In this document: positions 13,401-26,500 of the stretch, piece after piece
Layout of the letters: each line of letters starts with the position of its first letter
Numbering within the stretch: the stretch's first letter is position 1
Assembly: GCF_021155765.1 (NCBI RefSeq)
Contig: NC_060110.1
Location: 2,976,001-3,040,000 of the forward strand
Direction of reading: 5' to 3'
Length of the DNA stretch: 64,000 bases
Source: Diprion similis
Lineage: Eukaryota; Arthropoda; Insecta; Hymenoptera; Diprionidae
Translations under genes and position numbers: made by a program
The notes under the pieces: model-generated
The model's input: the letters and a program-made list of their open reading frames with translations, nothing else
Told to the model about the DNA's origin: nothing
Database searches by the model: none

Positions 13401-16400
13401 AATTTTCGGCTCCAAAAATCGCAAAAAAAGTAAGGCTAACCCCTTTGGATTTTTGGCGGAAATTTCGACGACTTTGAAAAGTGCTGCAATTGATTCTTTA
13501 GGGCCTTGTTTCGACGTAATTTTGCGAGAGAAATCCATTGAGCGCAGTCCCAATACGCTGCGAGCAACGGATCAAAAGTTACAGCCAAAAAACTGGAGAT
13601 TTTCATCGTCATTTTTCTGCTGTTGGTCGCAAGCTTTTTTTAATGTGTTTTTTGAGTTCCTGGGGTCCCGATTAGCCATGGAACGGTCATACAAATCAAT
13701 TCAGAGACCGGAAATTTTCGGCTCCAAAAATCGCAAAAAAAGTAAGGCTAACCCCTTTGGATTTTTTGCGAAAAATTCGACGACTTTGAAAAGTGCTGCA
13801 ATTAATTCTTTAGGGCACTATTCCGACGTAATTTTGCGAGAGAAATCGATTGAGCGCAGTCCCAATACGCTGCGAGCAACGGATCAAAAGTTACAGCCAA
13901 AAAACCGCAGATTTTGATCGTCATTTCTCTGCTGTTGGTCGCAAGCTTTTTTCAATGTGTTTTTTGAGTTCCTGGGGTCCCAATTAGCCAGGAAACGGTC
14001 ATACCAATCAATTCGGAGACCGGAAATTTTCGGCTGCAAAAAGCGCAAAAAAAGTAAGGCTAACCCCTTTGGATTTTTGGCGGAAATTTCGACGACTTTA
14101 AAAAGTGCTGCAATTGATTCTTTAGGGCACTATTCCGACGTAATTTTGCGAGAGAAATCGATTGTGCGCAGTCCCAATACGCTGCGAGCAACGGATCGAA
14201 AGTTACAGCCAAAAAACTGCAGATTTTCATCGTCATTTCTCTGCTGTCGGTTGGAAGCTTTTTTTAATGTGTTTTTTGAGTTCCTGGGGTCCCAATTAGC
14301 CAAGAAACGGTCTTACAAATCAATTCGGAGACCGGAAATTTTCGGCTCCAAAAATCGCAAAAAAAGTAAGGCTAACCCCTTTGGATTTTTTGCGATAAAT
14401 TCGACGACTTTGAAAAGTGCTGCAATTAATTCTTTAGGGCACTATTCCGACGTAATTTTGCGAGAGAAATCGATTGAGCGCAGTCCCAATACGCTGCGAG
14501 CAACGGATCAAAAGTTACAGCCAAAAAACTGGAGATTTTCATCGTCATTTCTCTGCTGTTGGTCGCAAGCTTTTTTTAATGTGTTTTTTGAGTTCCTGGG
14601 GTCCCAATTAGCCTAGAAACGGTCATACAAATCAATTCGGAGACCGAAAATTTCCGTCTCCAGAAATTGCAAAAAAAAGTAAGGCTAACCCCTTTGGATT
14701 TTTTGCGAAAAATTCGACGACTTGGAAAAGTGCTGCAATTAATTCTTTAGGGCGCTATTCCGACGTAATTCTGCGAGAGAAATCGATTAAGCGCAGTCCC
14801 AATACGCTGCGAGCAACGGATCGAAAGTTACAGCCAAAAAACTGCAGATTTTCATCGTCATTTCTCTGCTGTTGGTTGGAAGCTTTTTTTAATGTGTTTT
14901 TTGAGTTCCTGGGGTCCCAATTAGCCAAGAAACGGTCTTACAAATCAATTCGGAGACCGGAAATTTTCGGCTCCAAAAATCGCAAAAAAAGTAAGGCTAA
15001 CCCCTTTGGATTTTTTGCGAAAAATTCGACGACTTTGAAAAGTGCTGCAATTAATTCTTCAGGGCACTATTCCGACGTAATTTTGCGAGAGTAATCGATT
15101 GAGCGCAGTCCCAATACGCTGCGAGCAGCTGATCAGAAGTTACAGCCAAAAAACTGGAGATTTTCATCGTCATTTCTCTGCTGTTGGTCGCAAGCTTTTA
15201 TTAATGTGTTTTTTGAGTTCCTGGGGTCCCAATTAGCCTAGAAACGGTCATACAAATCAATTCGGAGACCGAAAATTTCCGTCTCCAGAAATTGCAAAAA
15301 AAGTAAGGCTAACCCCTTTGGATTTTTTGCGAAAAATTCGACGACTTTGAAAAGTGCTGCAATTAATTCTTTAGGGCACTATTCCGACGTAATTTTGCGA
15401 GAGAAATCGATTGAGCGCAGTCCCAATACGCTGCGAGCAACGGATCAAAAGTTACAGCCAAAAAACTGGAGATTTTCATCGTCATTTCTCTGCTGTTGGT
15501 CGCAAGCTTTTTTTAATGTGTTTTTCGAGTTCCTGGGGTCCCAATTAGCCTAGGTACGGTCATACAAATCAATTCGGAGACCGGAAATTTTCGGCTCCAA
15601 AAATCGCAAAAAAAAAGTAAGGCTAACCCCTTTGGATTTTTTGCGAAAAATTCGACGACTTTGAAAAGTGCTGCAATTAATTCTTTAGGGCACTATTCCG
15701 ACGTAATTTTGCGAGAGAAATCGATTGAGCGCAGTCCCAATACGCTGCGAGCAGCTGATCAAAAGTTACAGCCAAAAAACAGGAGATTTTCACCGTCATT
15801 TCTCTGCTGTTGGTCGCAAGCTTTTATTAATGTGTTTTTTGAGTTCCTGGGGTCCCAATTAGCCTAGAAACGGTCATACAAATCAATTCGGAGACCGAAA
15901 ATTTCCGTCTCCAGAAATTGCAAAAAAAAGTAAGGCTAACCCCTTTGGATTTTTTGCGAAAAATTCGACGACTTTGAAAAGTGCTGCAATTAATTCTTTA
16001 GGGCACTATTCCGACGTAATTCTGCGAGAGAAATCGATTAAGCGCAGTCCCAATACGCTGCGAGCAACGGATCAAAAGTTACAGCCAAAAAACTGGAGAT
16101 TTTCATCGTCATTTCTCTGCTGTTGGTCGCAAGCTTTTATTAATGTGTTTTTTGAGTTCCTGGGGTCCCAATTAGCCTAGAAACGGTCATACAAATCAAT
16201 TCGGAGACCGAAAATTTCCGTCTCCAGAAATTGCAAAAAAAAGTAAGGCTAACCCCTTTGGATTTTTTGCGAAAAATTCGACGACTTTGAAAAGTGCTGC
16301 AATTAATTCTTTGGGGCACTATTCCGACGTAATTCTGCGAGAGAAATCGATTAAGCGCAGTCCCAATACGCTGCGAGCAACGGATCAAAAGTTACAGCCA

Positions 16401-19400
16401 AAAAACTGGAGATTTTCATCGTCATTTCTCTGCTGTTGGTCGCAAGCTTTTTTTAATGTGTTTTTTGAGTTCCTGGGGTCCCGATTAGCCAAGGAACGGT
16501 CATACAAATCAATTCGGAGACCGGAAATTTTCGGCTCCAAAAATCGCAAAAAAAGTAAGGCTAACCCCTTTGGACTTTTGGCGGAAATTTCGACGACTTT
16601 GGAAAGTGCTGCAATTAATTCTTTAGGGCACTATTTCGACGTAATTTTGCGAGAGAAATCGATTGAGCGCAGTCCCAATACGCTGCAAGCAACGGATCAA
16701 AAGTTACAGCCAAAAAACTGCAGATTTTGATCGTCATTTCTCTGCTGTTGTTCGCAAGCTTTTTTTAATGTGTTTTTTGAGTTCCTGGGGTCCCAATTAG
16801 CCAGGAAACGGTCATACAAATCAATTCGGAGACCGGAAATTTTCGGCTCCAAAAATCGCAAAAAAAGTAAGGCTAACCCCTTTGGATTTTTGGCGGAAAT
16901 TTCGACGACTTTGAAAAGTGCTGCAATTGATTCTTTAGGGCACTGTTCCGACGTAATTTTGCGAGAGAAATCGATTGAGCGCAGTCCCAATACGCTGCGA
17001 GCAACGGATCAAAAGTTACAGGCAAAAAACTGCAGATTTTCATCGTCATTTCTCTGCTGTTGGTTGCAAGCTTTTTTTAATGTGTTTTTTGAGTTCCTGG
17101 GGTCCCAATTAGCCTAGGTACGGTCATACAAATCAATTCGGAGACCGGAAATTTTCGGCTTCAAAAATCGCAAAAAAAGTAAGGCTAACCCCTTTGGATT
17201 TTTTGCAAAAATTTCGACGACTTCGAAAAGTGCTGCAATTAATTCTTTAGGGCACTATTCCGACGTAATTCTGCGAGACAAATCCATTGAGCGCAGTCCC
17301 AATACGCTGCGAGCAACGGATCAAAAGTTACAGCCAAAAAACTGGAGATTTTCTTCGTCATTTTTCTGCTGTTGGTCGCAAGCTTTTTTTGATGTGTTTT
17401 TTGAGTTCCTGGGGTCCCGATTAGCCAAGGAACGGTCATACAAATCAATTCAGAGACCGGAAATTTTCGGCTCCAAAAATCGCAAAAAAAGTAAGGCTAA
17501 CCCCTTTGGATTTTTTGCGAAAAATTCGACGACTTTGAAAAGTGCTGCAATTAATTCTTTAGGGCACTATTCCGACGTAATTTTGCGAGAGAAATCGATT
17601 GAGCGCAGTCCCAATACGCTGCGAGCAACGGATCAAAAGTTACAGCCAAAAAACCGCAGATTTTGATCGTCATTTCTCTGCTGTTGGTCGCAAGCTTTTT
17701 TTAATGTGTTTTTTGAGTTCCTGGGGTCCCAATTAGCCAGGAAACGGTCATACAAATCAATTCGGAGACCGGAAATTTTCGGCTGCAAAAAGCGCAAAAA
17801 AAGTAAGGCTAACCCCTTTGGATTTTTGGCGGAAATTTCGACGACTTTAAAAAGTGCTGCAATTGATTCTTTAGGGCACTATTCCGACGTAATTTTGCGA
17901 GAGAAATCGATTGTGCGCAGTCCCAATACGCTGCGAGCAACGGATCGAAAGTTACAGCCAAAAAACTGCAGATTTTCATCGTCATTTCTCTGCTGTCGGT
18001 TGGAAGCTTTTTTTAATGTGTTTTTTGAGTTCCTGGGGTCCCACTTAGCCAAGAAACGGTCTTACAAATCAATTCGGAGACCGGAAATTTTCGGCTCCAA
18101 AAATCGCAAAAAAAGTAAGGCTAACCCCTTTGGATTTTTTGCGATAAATTCGACGACTTTGAAAAGTGCTGCAATTAATTCTTTAGGGCACTATTCCGAC
18201 GTAATTTTGCGAGAGAAATCGATTGAGCGCAGTCCCAATACGCTGCGAGCAACGGATCAAAAGTTACAGCCAAAAAACTGGAGATTTTCATCGTCATTTC
18301 TCTGCTGTTGGTCGCAAGCTTTTTTTAATGTGTTTTTTGAGTTCCTGGGGTCCCAATTAGCCTAGAAACGGTCATACAAATCAATTCGGAGACCGAGAAT
18401 TTCCGTCTCCAGAAATTGCAAAAAAAAGTAAGGCTAACCCCTTTGGATTTTTTGCGAAAAATTCGACGACTTTGAAAAGTGCTGCAATTAATTCTTTAGG
18501 GCACTATTCCGACGTAATTCTGCGAGAGAAATCGATTAAGCGCAGTCCCAATACGCTGCGAGCAACGGATCAAAAGTTACAGCCAAAAAACTGGAGATTT
18601 TCATCGTCATTTCTCTGCTGTTGGTCGCAAGCTTTTATTAATGTGTTTTTTGAGTTCCTGGGGTCCCAATTAGCCAAGAAACGGTCATACAAATCAATTC
18701 GGAGACCGAAAATTTCCGTCTCCAGAAATTGCAAAAAAAAGTAAGGCTAACCCCTTTGGATTTTTTGCGAAAAATTCGACGACTTTGAAAAGTGCTGCAA
18801 TTAATTCTTTGGGGCACTATTCCGACGTAATTCTGCGAGAGAAATCGATTAAGCGCAGTCCCAATACGCTGCGAGCAACGGATCAAAAGTTACAGCCAAA
18901 AAACTGGAGATTTTCATCGTCATTTCTCTGCTGTTGGTCGCAAGCTTTTTTTAATGTGTTTTTTGAGTTCCTGGGGTCCCGATTAGCCAAGGAACGGTCA
19001 TACAAATCAATTCGGAGACCGGAAATTTTCGGCTCCAAAAATCGCAAAAAAAGTAAGGCTAACCCCTTTGGACTTTTGGCGGAAATTTCGACGACTTTGG
19101 AAAGTGCTGCAATTAATTCTTTAGGGCACTATTTCGACGTAATTTTGCGAGAGAAATCGATTGAGCGCAGTCCCAATACGCTGCGAGCAACGGATCAAAA
19201 GTTACAGCCAAAAAACTGCAGATTTTGATCGTCATTTCTCTGCTGTTGGTCGCAAGCTTTTTTTAATGTGTTTTTTGAGTTCCTGGGGTCCCAATTAGCC
19301 AGGAAACGGTCATACAAATCAATTCGGAGACCGGAAATTTTCGGCTCCAAAAATCGCAAAAAAAGTAAGGCTAACCCCTTTGGATTTTTGGCGGAAATTT

Positions 19401-20538
19401 CGACGACTTTGAAAAGTGCTGCAATTGATTCTTTAGGGCACTGTCCCGACGTAATTTTGCGAGAGAAATCGATTGAGCGCAGTCCCAATACGCTGCGAGC
19501 AACGGATCAAAAGTTACAGCCAAAAAACTGGAGATTTTCATCGTCATTTCTCTGCTGTTGGTCGCAAGCTTTTTTTAATGTGTTTTTTGAGTTCCTGGGG
19601 TTCCAATTAGCCTAGAAACGGTCATACAAATCAATTCGGAGACTGAAAATTTCCGTCTCCAGAAATTGCAAAAAAAAGTAAGGCTAACCCCTTTGGATTT
19701 TTTGCGAAAAATTCGACGACTTTGAAAAGTGCTGCAATTACTTCTTTAGGGCACTATTCCGACGTAATTCTGCGAGAGAAATCGATTAAGCGCAGTCCCA
19801 ATACGCTGCGAGCAACGGATCGAAAGTTACAGCCAAAAAACTGCAGATTTTCATCGTCATTTCTCTGCTGTTGGTTGGAAGCTTTTTTTAATGTGTTTTT
19901 TGAGTTCCTGGGGTCCCAATTAGCCAAGAAACGGTCTTACAAATCAATTCGGAGACCGGAAATTTTCGGCTCCAAAAATCGCAAAAAAAGTAAGGCTAAC
20001 CCCTTTGGATTTTTTGCGAAAATTTCGACGACTTTGAAAAGTGCTGCAATTAATCCTTTAGGGCACTATTCCGACGTAATTTTGCGAGAGAAATCGATTG
20101 ACCGCAGTTCCAATACGCTGCGAGCAACGAATCGAAAGTTACAGCCAAAAAACTGCAGATTTTGATCGTCATTTCTCTGCTGTTGGTCGCAAGCTTTTTT
20201 TAATGTGTTTTTTGAGTTCCTGGGGTCCCAATTAGCCAAGAAACGGTCATACAAATCAATTCGGAAACCTGAAATTTTCGGCTCCAAAAATCGCAAAAAA
20301 AGTAAGGCTAACGCCTTTGGATTTTTTGCGAAAATTTCGATGACTTTGAAAAGTGCTGCGTTTAATTCTTTAGGGCACTATTTTGACGTAATTTTTCGAG
20401 AGAAACCGATTGAGCGCAGTCCATATACGCTGCGAGCAACGGATCAAAAGTTACAGCCAAAAAACCGCAGATTTTCATCGTCATTTCTCTGCTGTTGGTC
20501 CCAGGCTTTTCTTAACGTGTTTTTCGAGTTCCTGGGGT
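7420..20538. repeat. Left copy of a 13.1-kb tandem duplication inside the satellite
   Basis: This block of 42 monomers is repeated directly downstream. From 7,420 to about 10.3 kb it matches 20,539 to about 23.4 kb at a constant offset of 13,119 bp. From about 12.5 kb to 20,538 it matches about 23.4 kb to 31,472 at an offset of 10,934 bp. The change in offset (2,185 bp) is exactly seven monomers, present here between about 10.3 and 12.5 kb and missing from the right copy. The block ends at 20,538 with diverged monomers like those at the true array edge. Confidence 0.88.
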
Positions 20539-23500
20539 CCCAATTAGCCTAGAAACGGTCATACAAATCAATTCGGAGACCGAAAATTTCCGTCTCCAGA
20601 AATTGCAAAAAAAAGTAAGGCTAACCCCTTTGGATTTTTTGCGAAAAATTCGACGACTTTGAAAAGTGCTGCAATTAATTCTTTAGGGCACTATTCCGAC
20701 GTAATTCTGCGAGAGAAATCGATTAAGCGCAGTCCCAATACGCTGCGAGCAACGGATCAAAAGTTACAGCCAAAAAACTGGAGATTTTCATCGTCATTTC
20801 TCTGCTGTTGGTCGCAAGCTTTTATTAATGTGTTTTTTGAGTTCCTGGGGTCCCAATTAGCCTAGAAACGGTCATACAAATCAATTCGGAGACCGAAAAT
20901 TTCCGTCTCCAGAAATTGCAAAAAAAAGTAAGGCTAACCCCTTTGGATTTTTTGCGAAAAATTCGACGACTTTGAAAAGTGCTGCAATTAATTCTTTGGG
21001 GCACTATTCCGACGTAATTCTGCGAGAGAAATCGATTAAGCGCAGTCCCAATACGCTGCGAGCAACGGATCAAAAGTTACAGCCAAAAAACTGGAGATTT
21101 TCATCGTCATTTCTCTGCTGTTGGTCGCAAGCTTTTTTTAATGTGTTTTTTGAGTTCCTGGGGTCCCGATTAGCCAAGGAACGGTCATACAAATCAATTC
21201 GGAGACCGGAAATTTTCGGCTCCAAAAATCGCAAAAAAAGTAAGGCTAACCCCTTTGGATTTTTGGCGGAAATTTCGACGACTTTGAAAAGTGCTGCAAT
21301 TGATTCTTTAGGGCACTGTTTCGACGTAATTTTGCGAGAGAAATCCATTGAGCGCAGTCCCAATACGCTGCGAGCAACGGATCAAAAGTTACAGCCAAAA
21401 AACTGGAGATTTTCATCGTCATTTTTCTGCTGTTGGTCGCAAGCTTTTTTTAATGTGTTTTTTGAGTTCCTGGGGTCCCGATTAGCCATGGAACGGTCAT
21501 ACAAATCAATTCAGAGACCGGAAATTTTCGGCTCCAAAAATCGCAAAAAAAGTAAGGCTAACCCCTTTGGATTTTTTGCGAAAAATTCGACGACTTTGAA
21601 AAGTGCTGCAATTAATTCTTTAGGGCACTATTCCGACGTAATTTTGCGAGAGAAATCGATTGAGCGCAGTCCCAATACGCTGCGAGCAACGGATCAAAAG
21701 TTACAGCCAAAAAACCGCAGATTTTGATCGTCATTTCTCTGCTGTTGGTCGCAAGCTTTTTTCAATGTGTTTTTTGAGTTCCTGGGGTCCCAATTAGCCA
21801 GGAAACGGTCATACCAATCAATTCGGAGACCGGAAATTTTCGGCTGCAAAAAGCGCAAAAAAAGTAAGGCTAACCCCTTTGGATTTTTGGCGGAAATTTC
21901 GACGACTTTAAAAAGTGCTGCAATTGATTCTTTAGGGCACTATTCCGACGTAATTTTGCGAGAGAAATCGATTGTGCGCAGTCCCAATACGCTGCGAGCA
22001 ACGGATCGAAAGTTACAGCCAAAAAACTGCAGATTTTCATCGTCATTTCTCTGCTGTCGGTTGGAAGCTTTTTTTAATGTGTTTTTTGAGTTCCTGGGGT
22101 CCCAATTAGCCAAGAAACGGTCTTACAAATCAATTCGGAGACCGGAAATTTTCGGCTCCAAAAATCGCAAAAAAAGTAAGGCTAACCCCTTTGGATTTTT
22201 TGCGATAAATTCGACGACTTTGAAAAGTGCTGCAATTAATTCTTTAGGGCACTATTCCGACGTAATTTTGCGAGAGAAATCGATTGAGCGCAGTCCCAAT
22301 ACGCTGCGAGCAACGGATCAAAAGTTACAGCCAAAAAACTGGAGATTTTCATCGTCATTTCTCTGCTGTTGGTCGCAAGCTTTTTTTAATGTGTTTTTTG
22401 AGTTCCTGGGGTCCCAATTAGCCTAGAAACGGTCATACAAATCAATTCGGAGACCGAAAATTTCCGTCTCCAGAAATTGCAAAAAAAAGTAAGGCTAACC
22501 CCTTTGGATTTTTTGCGAAAAATTCGACGACTTGGAAAAGTGCTGCAATTAATTCTTTAGGGCGCTATTCCGACGTAATTCTGCGAGAGAAATCGATTAA
22601 GCGCAGTCCCAATACGCTGCGAGCAACGGATCGAAAGTTACAGCCAAAAAACTGCAGATTTTCATCGTCATTTCTCTGCTGTTGGTTGGAAGCTTTTTTT
22701 AATGTGTTTTTTGAGTTCCTGGGGTCCCAATTAGCCAAGAAACGGTCTTACAAATCAATTCGGAGACCGGAAATTTTCGGCTCCAAAAATCGCAAAAAAA
22801 GTAAGGCTAACCCCTTTGGATTTTTTGCGAAAAATTCGACGACTTTGAAAAGTGCTGCAATTAATTCTTCAGGGCACTATTCCGACGTAATTTTGCGAGA
22901 GTAATCGATTGAGCGCAGTCCCAATACGCTGCGAGCAGCTGATCAGAAGTTACAGCCAAAAAACTGGAGATTTTCATCGTCATTTCTCTGCTGTTGGTCG
23001 CAAGCTTTTATTAATGTGTTTTTTGAGTTCCTGGGGTCCCAATTAGCCTAGAAACGGTCATACAAATCAATTCGGAGACCGAAAATTTCCGTCTCCAGAA
23101 ATTGCAAAAAAAGTAAGGCTAACCCCTTTGGATTTTTTGCGAAAAATTCGACGACTTTGAAAAGTGCTGCAATTAATTCTTTAGGGCACTATTCCGACGT
23201 AATTTTGCGAGAGAAATCGATTGAGCGCAGTCCCAATACGCTGCGAGCAACGGATCAAAAGTTACAGCCAAAAAACTGGAGATTTTCATCGTCATTTCTC
23301 TGCTGTTGGTCGCAAGCTTTTTTTAATGTGTTTTTCGAGTTCCTGGGGTCCCAATTAGCCTAGGTACGGTCATACAAATCAATTCGGAGACCGGAAATTT
23401 TCGGCTCCAAAAATCGCAAAAAAAAAGTAAGGCTAACCCCTTTGGATTTTTTGCGAAAAATTCGACGACTTTGAAAAGTGCTGCAATTAATTCTTTAGGG

Positions 23501-26500
23501 CACTATTCCGACGTAATTTTGCGAGAGAAATCGATTGAGCGCAGTCCCAATACGCTGCGAGCAGCTGATCAAAAGTTACAGCCAAAAAACAGGAGATTTT
23601 CACCGTCATTTCTCTGCTGTTGGTCGCAAGCTTTTATTAATGTGTTTTTTGAGTTCCTGGGGTCCCAATTAGCCTAGAAACGGTCATACAAATCAATTCG
23701 GAGACCGAAAATTTCCGTCTCCAGAAATTGCAAAAAAAAGTAAGGCTAACCCCTTTGGATTTTTTGCGAAAAATTCGACGACTTTGAAAAGTGCTGCAAT
23801 TCATTCTTCGGGGCACTATTCCGACGTAATTCTGCGAGAGAAATCGATTGTGCGCAGTCCCAATACGCTGCGAGCAACGGATCAAAAGTTACAGCCAAAA
23901 AACTGGAGATTTTCATCGTCATTTCTCTGCTGTTGGTCGCAAGCTTTTTTTAATGTGTTTTTTGAGTTCCTGGGGTCCCGATTAGCCAAGGAACGGTCAT
24001 ACAAATCAATTCGGAGACCGGAAATTTTCGGCTCCAAAAATCGCAAAAAAAGTAAGGCTAACCCCTTTGGACTTTTGGCGGAAATTTCGACGACTTTGGA
24101 AAGTGCTGCAATTAATTCTTTAGGGCACTATTTCGACGTAATTTTGCGAGAGAAATCGATTGAGCGCAGTCCCAATACGCTGCGAGCAACGGATCAAAAG
24201 TTACAGCCAAAAAACTGCAGATTTTGATCGTCATTTCTCTGCTGTTGGTCGCAAGCTTTTTTTAATGTGTTTTTTGAGTTCCTGGGGTCCCAATTAGCCA
24301 GGAAACGGTCATACAAATCAATTCGGAGACCGGAAATTTTCGGCTCCAAAAATCGCAAAAAAAGTAAGGCTAACCCCTTTGGATTTTTGGCGGAAATTTC
24401 GACGACTTTGAAAAGTGCTGCAATTGATTCTTTAGGGCACTGTTTCGACGTAATTTTGCGAGAGAAATCCATTGAGCGCAGTCCCAATACGCTGCGAGCA
24501 ACGGATCAAAAGTTACAGCCAAAAAACTGGAGATTTTCATCGTCATTTTTCTGCTGTTGGTCGCAAGCTTTTTTTAATGTGTTTTTTGAGTTCCTGGGGT
24601 CCCGATTAGCCATGGAACGGTCATACAAATCAATTCAGAGACCGGAAATTTTCGGCTCCAAAAATCGCAAAAAAAGTAAGGCTAACCCCTTTGGATTTTT
24701 TGCGAAAAATTCGACGACTTTGAAAAGTGCTGCAATTAATTCTTTAGGGCACTATTCCGACGTAATTTTGCGAGAGAAATCGATTGAGCGCAGTCCCAAT
24801 ACGCTGCGAGCAACGGATCAAAAGTTACAGCCAAAAAACCGCAGATTTTGATCGTCATTTCTCTGCTGTTGGTCGCAAGCTTTTTTCAATGTGTTTTTTG
24901 AGTTCCTGGGGTCCCAATTAGCCAGGAAACGGTCATACCAATCAATTCGGAGACCGGAAATTTTCGGCTGCAAAAAGCGCAAAAAAAGTAAGGCTAACCC
25001 CTTTGGATTTTTGGCGGAAATTTCGACGACTTTAAAAAGTGCTGCAATTGATTCTTTAGGGCACTATTCCGACGTAATTTTGCGAGAGAAATCGATTGTG
25101 CGCAGTCCCAATACGCTGCGAGCAACGGATCGAAAGTTACAGCCAAAAAACTGCAGATTTTCATCGTCATTTCTCTGCTGTCGGTTGGAAGCTTTTTTTA
25201 ATGTGTTTTTTGAGTTCCTGGGGTCCCAATTAGCCAAGAAACGGTCTTACAAATCAATTCGGAGACCGGAAATTTTCGGCTCCAAAAATCGCAAAAAAAG
25301 TAAGGCTAACCCCTTTGGATTTTTTGCGATAAATTCGACGACTTTGAAAAGTGCTGCAATTAATTCTTTAGGGCACTATTCCGACGTAATTTTGCGAGAG
25401 AAATCGATTGAGCGCAGTCCCAATACGCTGCGAGCAACGGATCAAAAGTTACAGCCAAAAAACTGGAGATTTTCATCGTCATTTCTCTGCTGTTGGTCGC
25501 AAGCTTTTTTTAATGTGTTTTTTGAGTTCCTGGGGTCCCAATTAGCCTAGAAACGGTCATACAAATCAATTCGGAGACCGAAAATTTCCGTCTCCAGAAA
25601 TTGCAAAAAAAAGTAAGGCTAACCCCTTTGGATTTTTTGCGAAAAATTCGACGACTTGGAAAAGTGCTGCAATTAATTCTTTAGGGCGCTATTCCGACGT
25701 AATTCTGCGAGAGAAATCGATTAAGCGCAGTCCCAATACGCTGCGAGCAACGGATCGAAAGTTACAGCCAAAAAACTGCAGATTTTCATCGTCATTTCTC
25801 TGCTGTTGGTTGGAAGCTTTTTTTAATGTGTTTTTTGAGTTCCTGGGGTCCCAATTAGCCAAGAAACGGTCTTACAAATCAATTCGGAGACCGGAAATTT
25901 TCGGCTCCAAAAATCGCAAAAAAAGTAAGGCTAACCCCTTTGGATTTTTTGCGAAAAATTCGACGACTTTGAAAAGTGCTGCAATTAATTCTTCAGGGCA
26001 CTATTCCGACGTAATTTTGCGAGAGTAATCGATTGAGCGCAGTCCCAATACGCTGCGAGCAGCTGATCAGAAGTTACAGCCAAAAAACTGGAGATTTTCA
26101 TCGTCATTTCTCTGCTGTTGGTCGCAAGCTTTTATTAATGTGTTTTTTGAGTTCCTGGGGTCCCAATTAGCCTAGAAACGGTCATACAAATCAATTCGGA
26201 GACCGAAAATTTCCGTCTCCAGAAATTGCAAAAAAAGTAAGGCTAACCCCTTTGGATTTTTTGCGAAAAATTCGACGACTTTGAAAAGTGCTGCAATTAA
26301 TTCTTTAGGGCACTATTCCGACGTAATTTTGCGAGAGAAATCGATTGAGCGCAGTCCCAATACGCTGCGAGCAACGGATCAAAAGTTACAGCCAAAAAAC
26401 TGGAGATTTTCATCGTCATTTCTCTGCTGTTGGTCGCAAGCTTTTTTTAATGTGTTTTTCGAGTTCCTGGGGTCCCAATTAGCCTAGGTACGGTCATACA

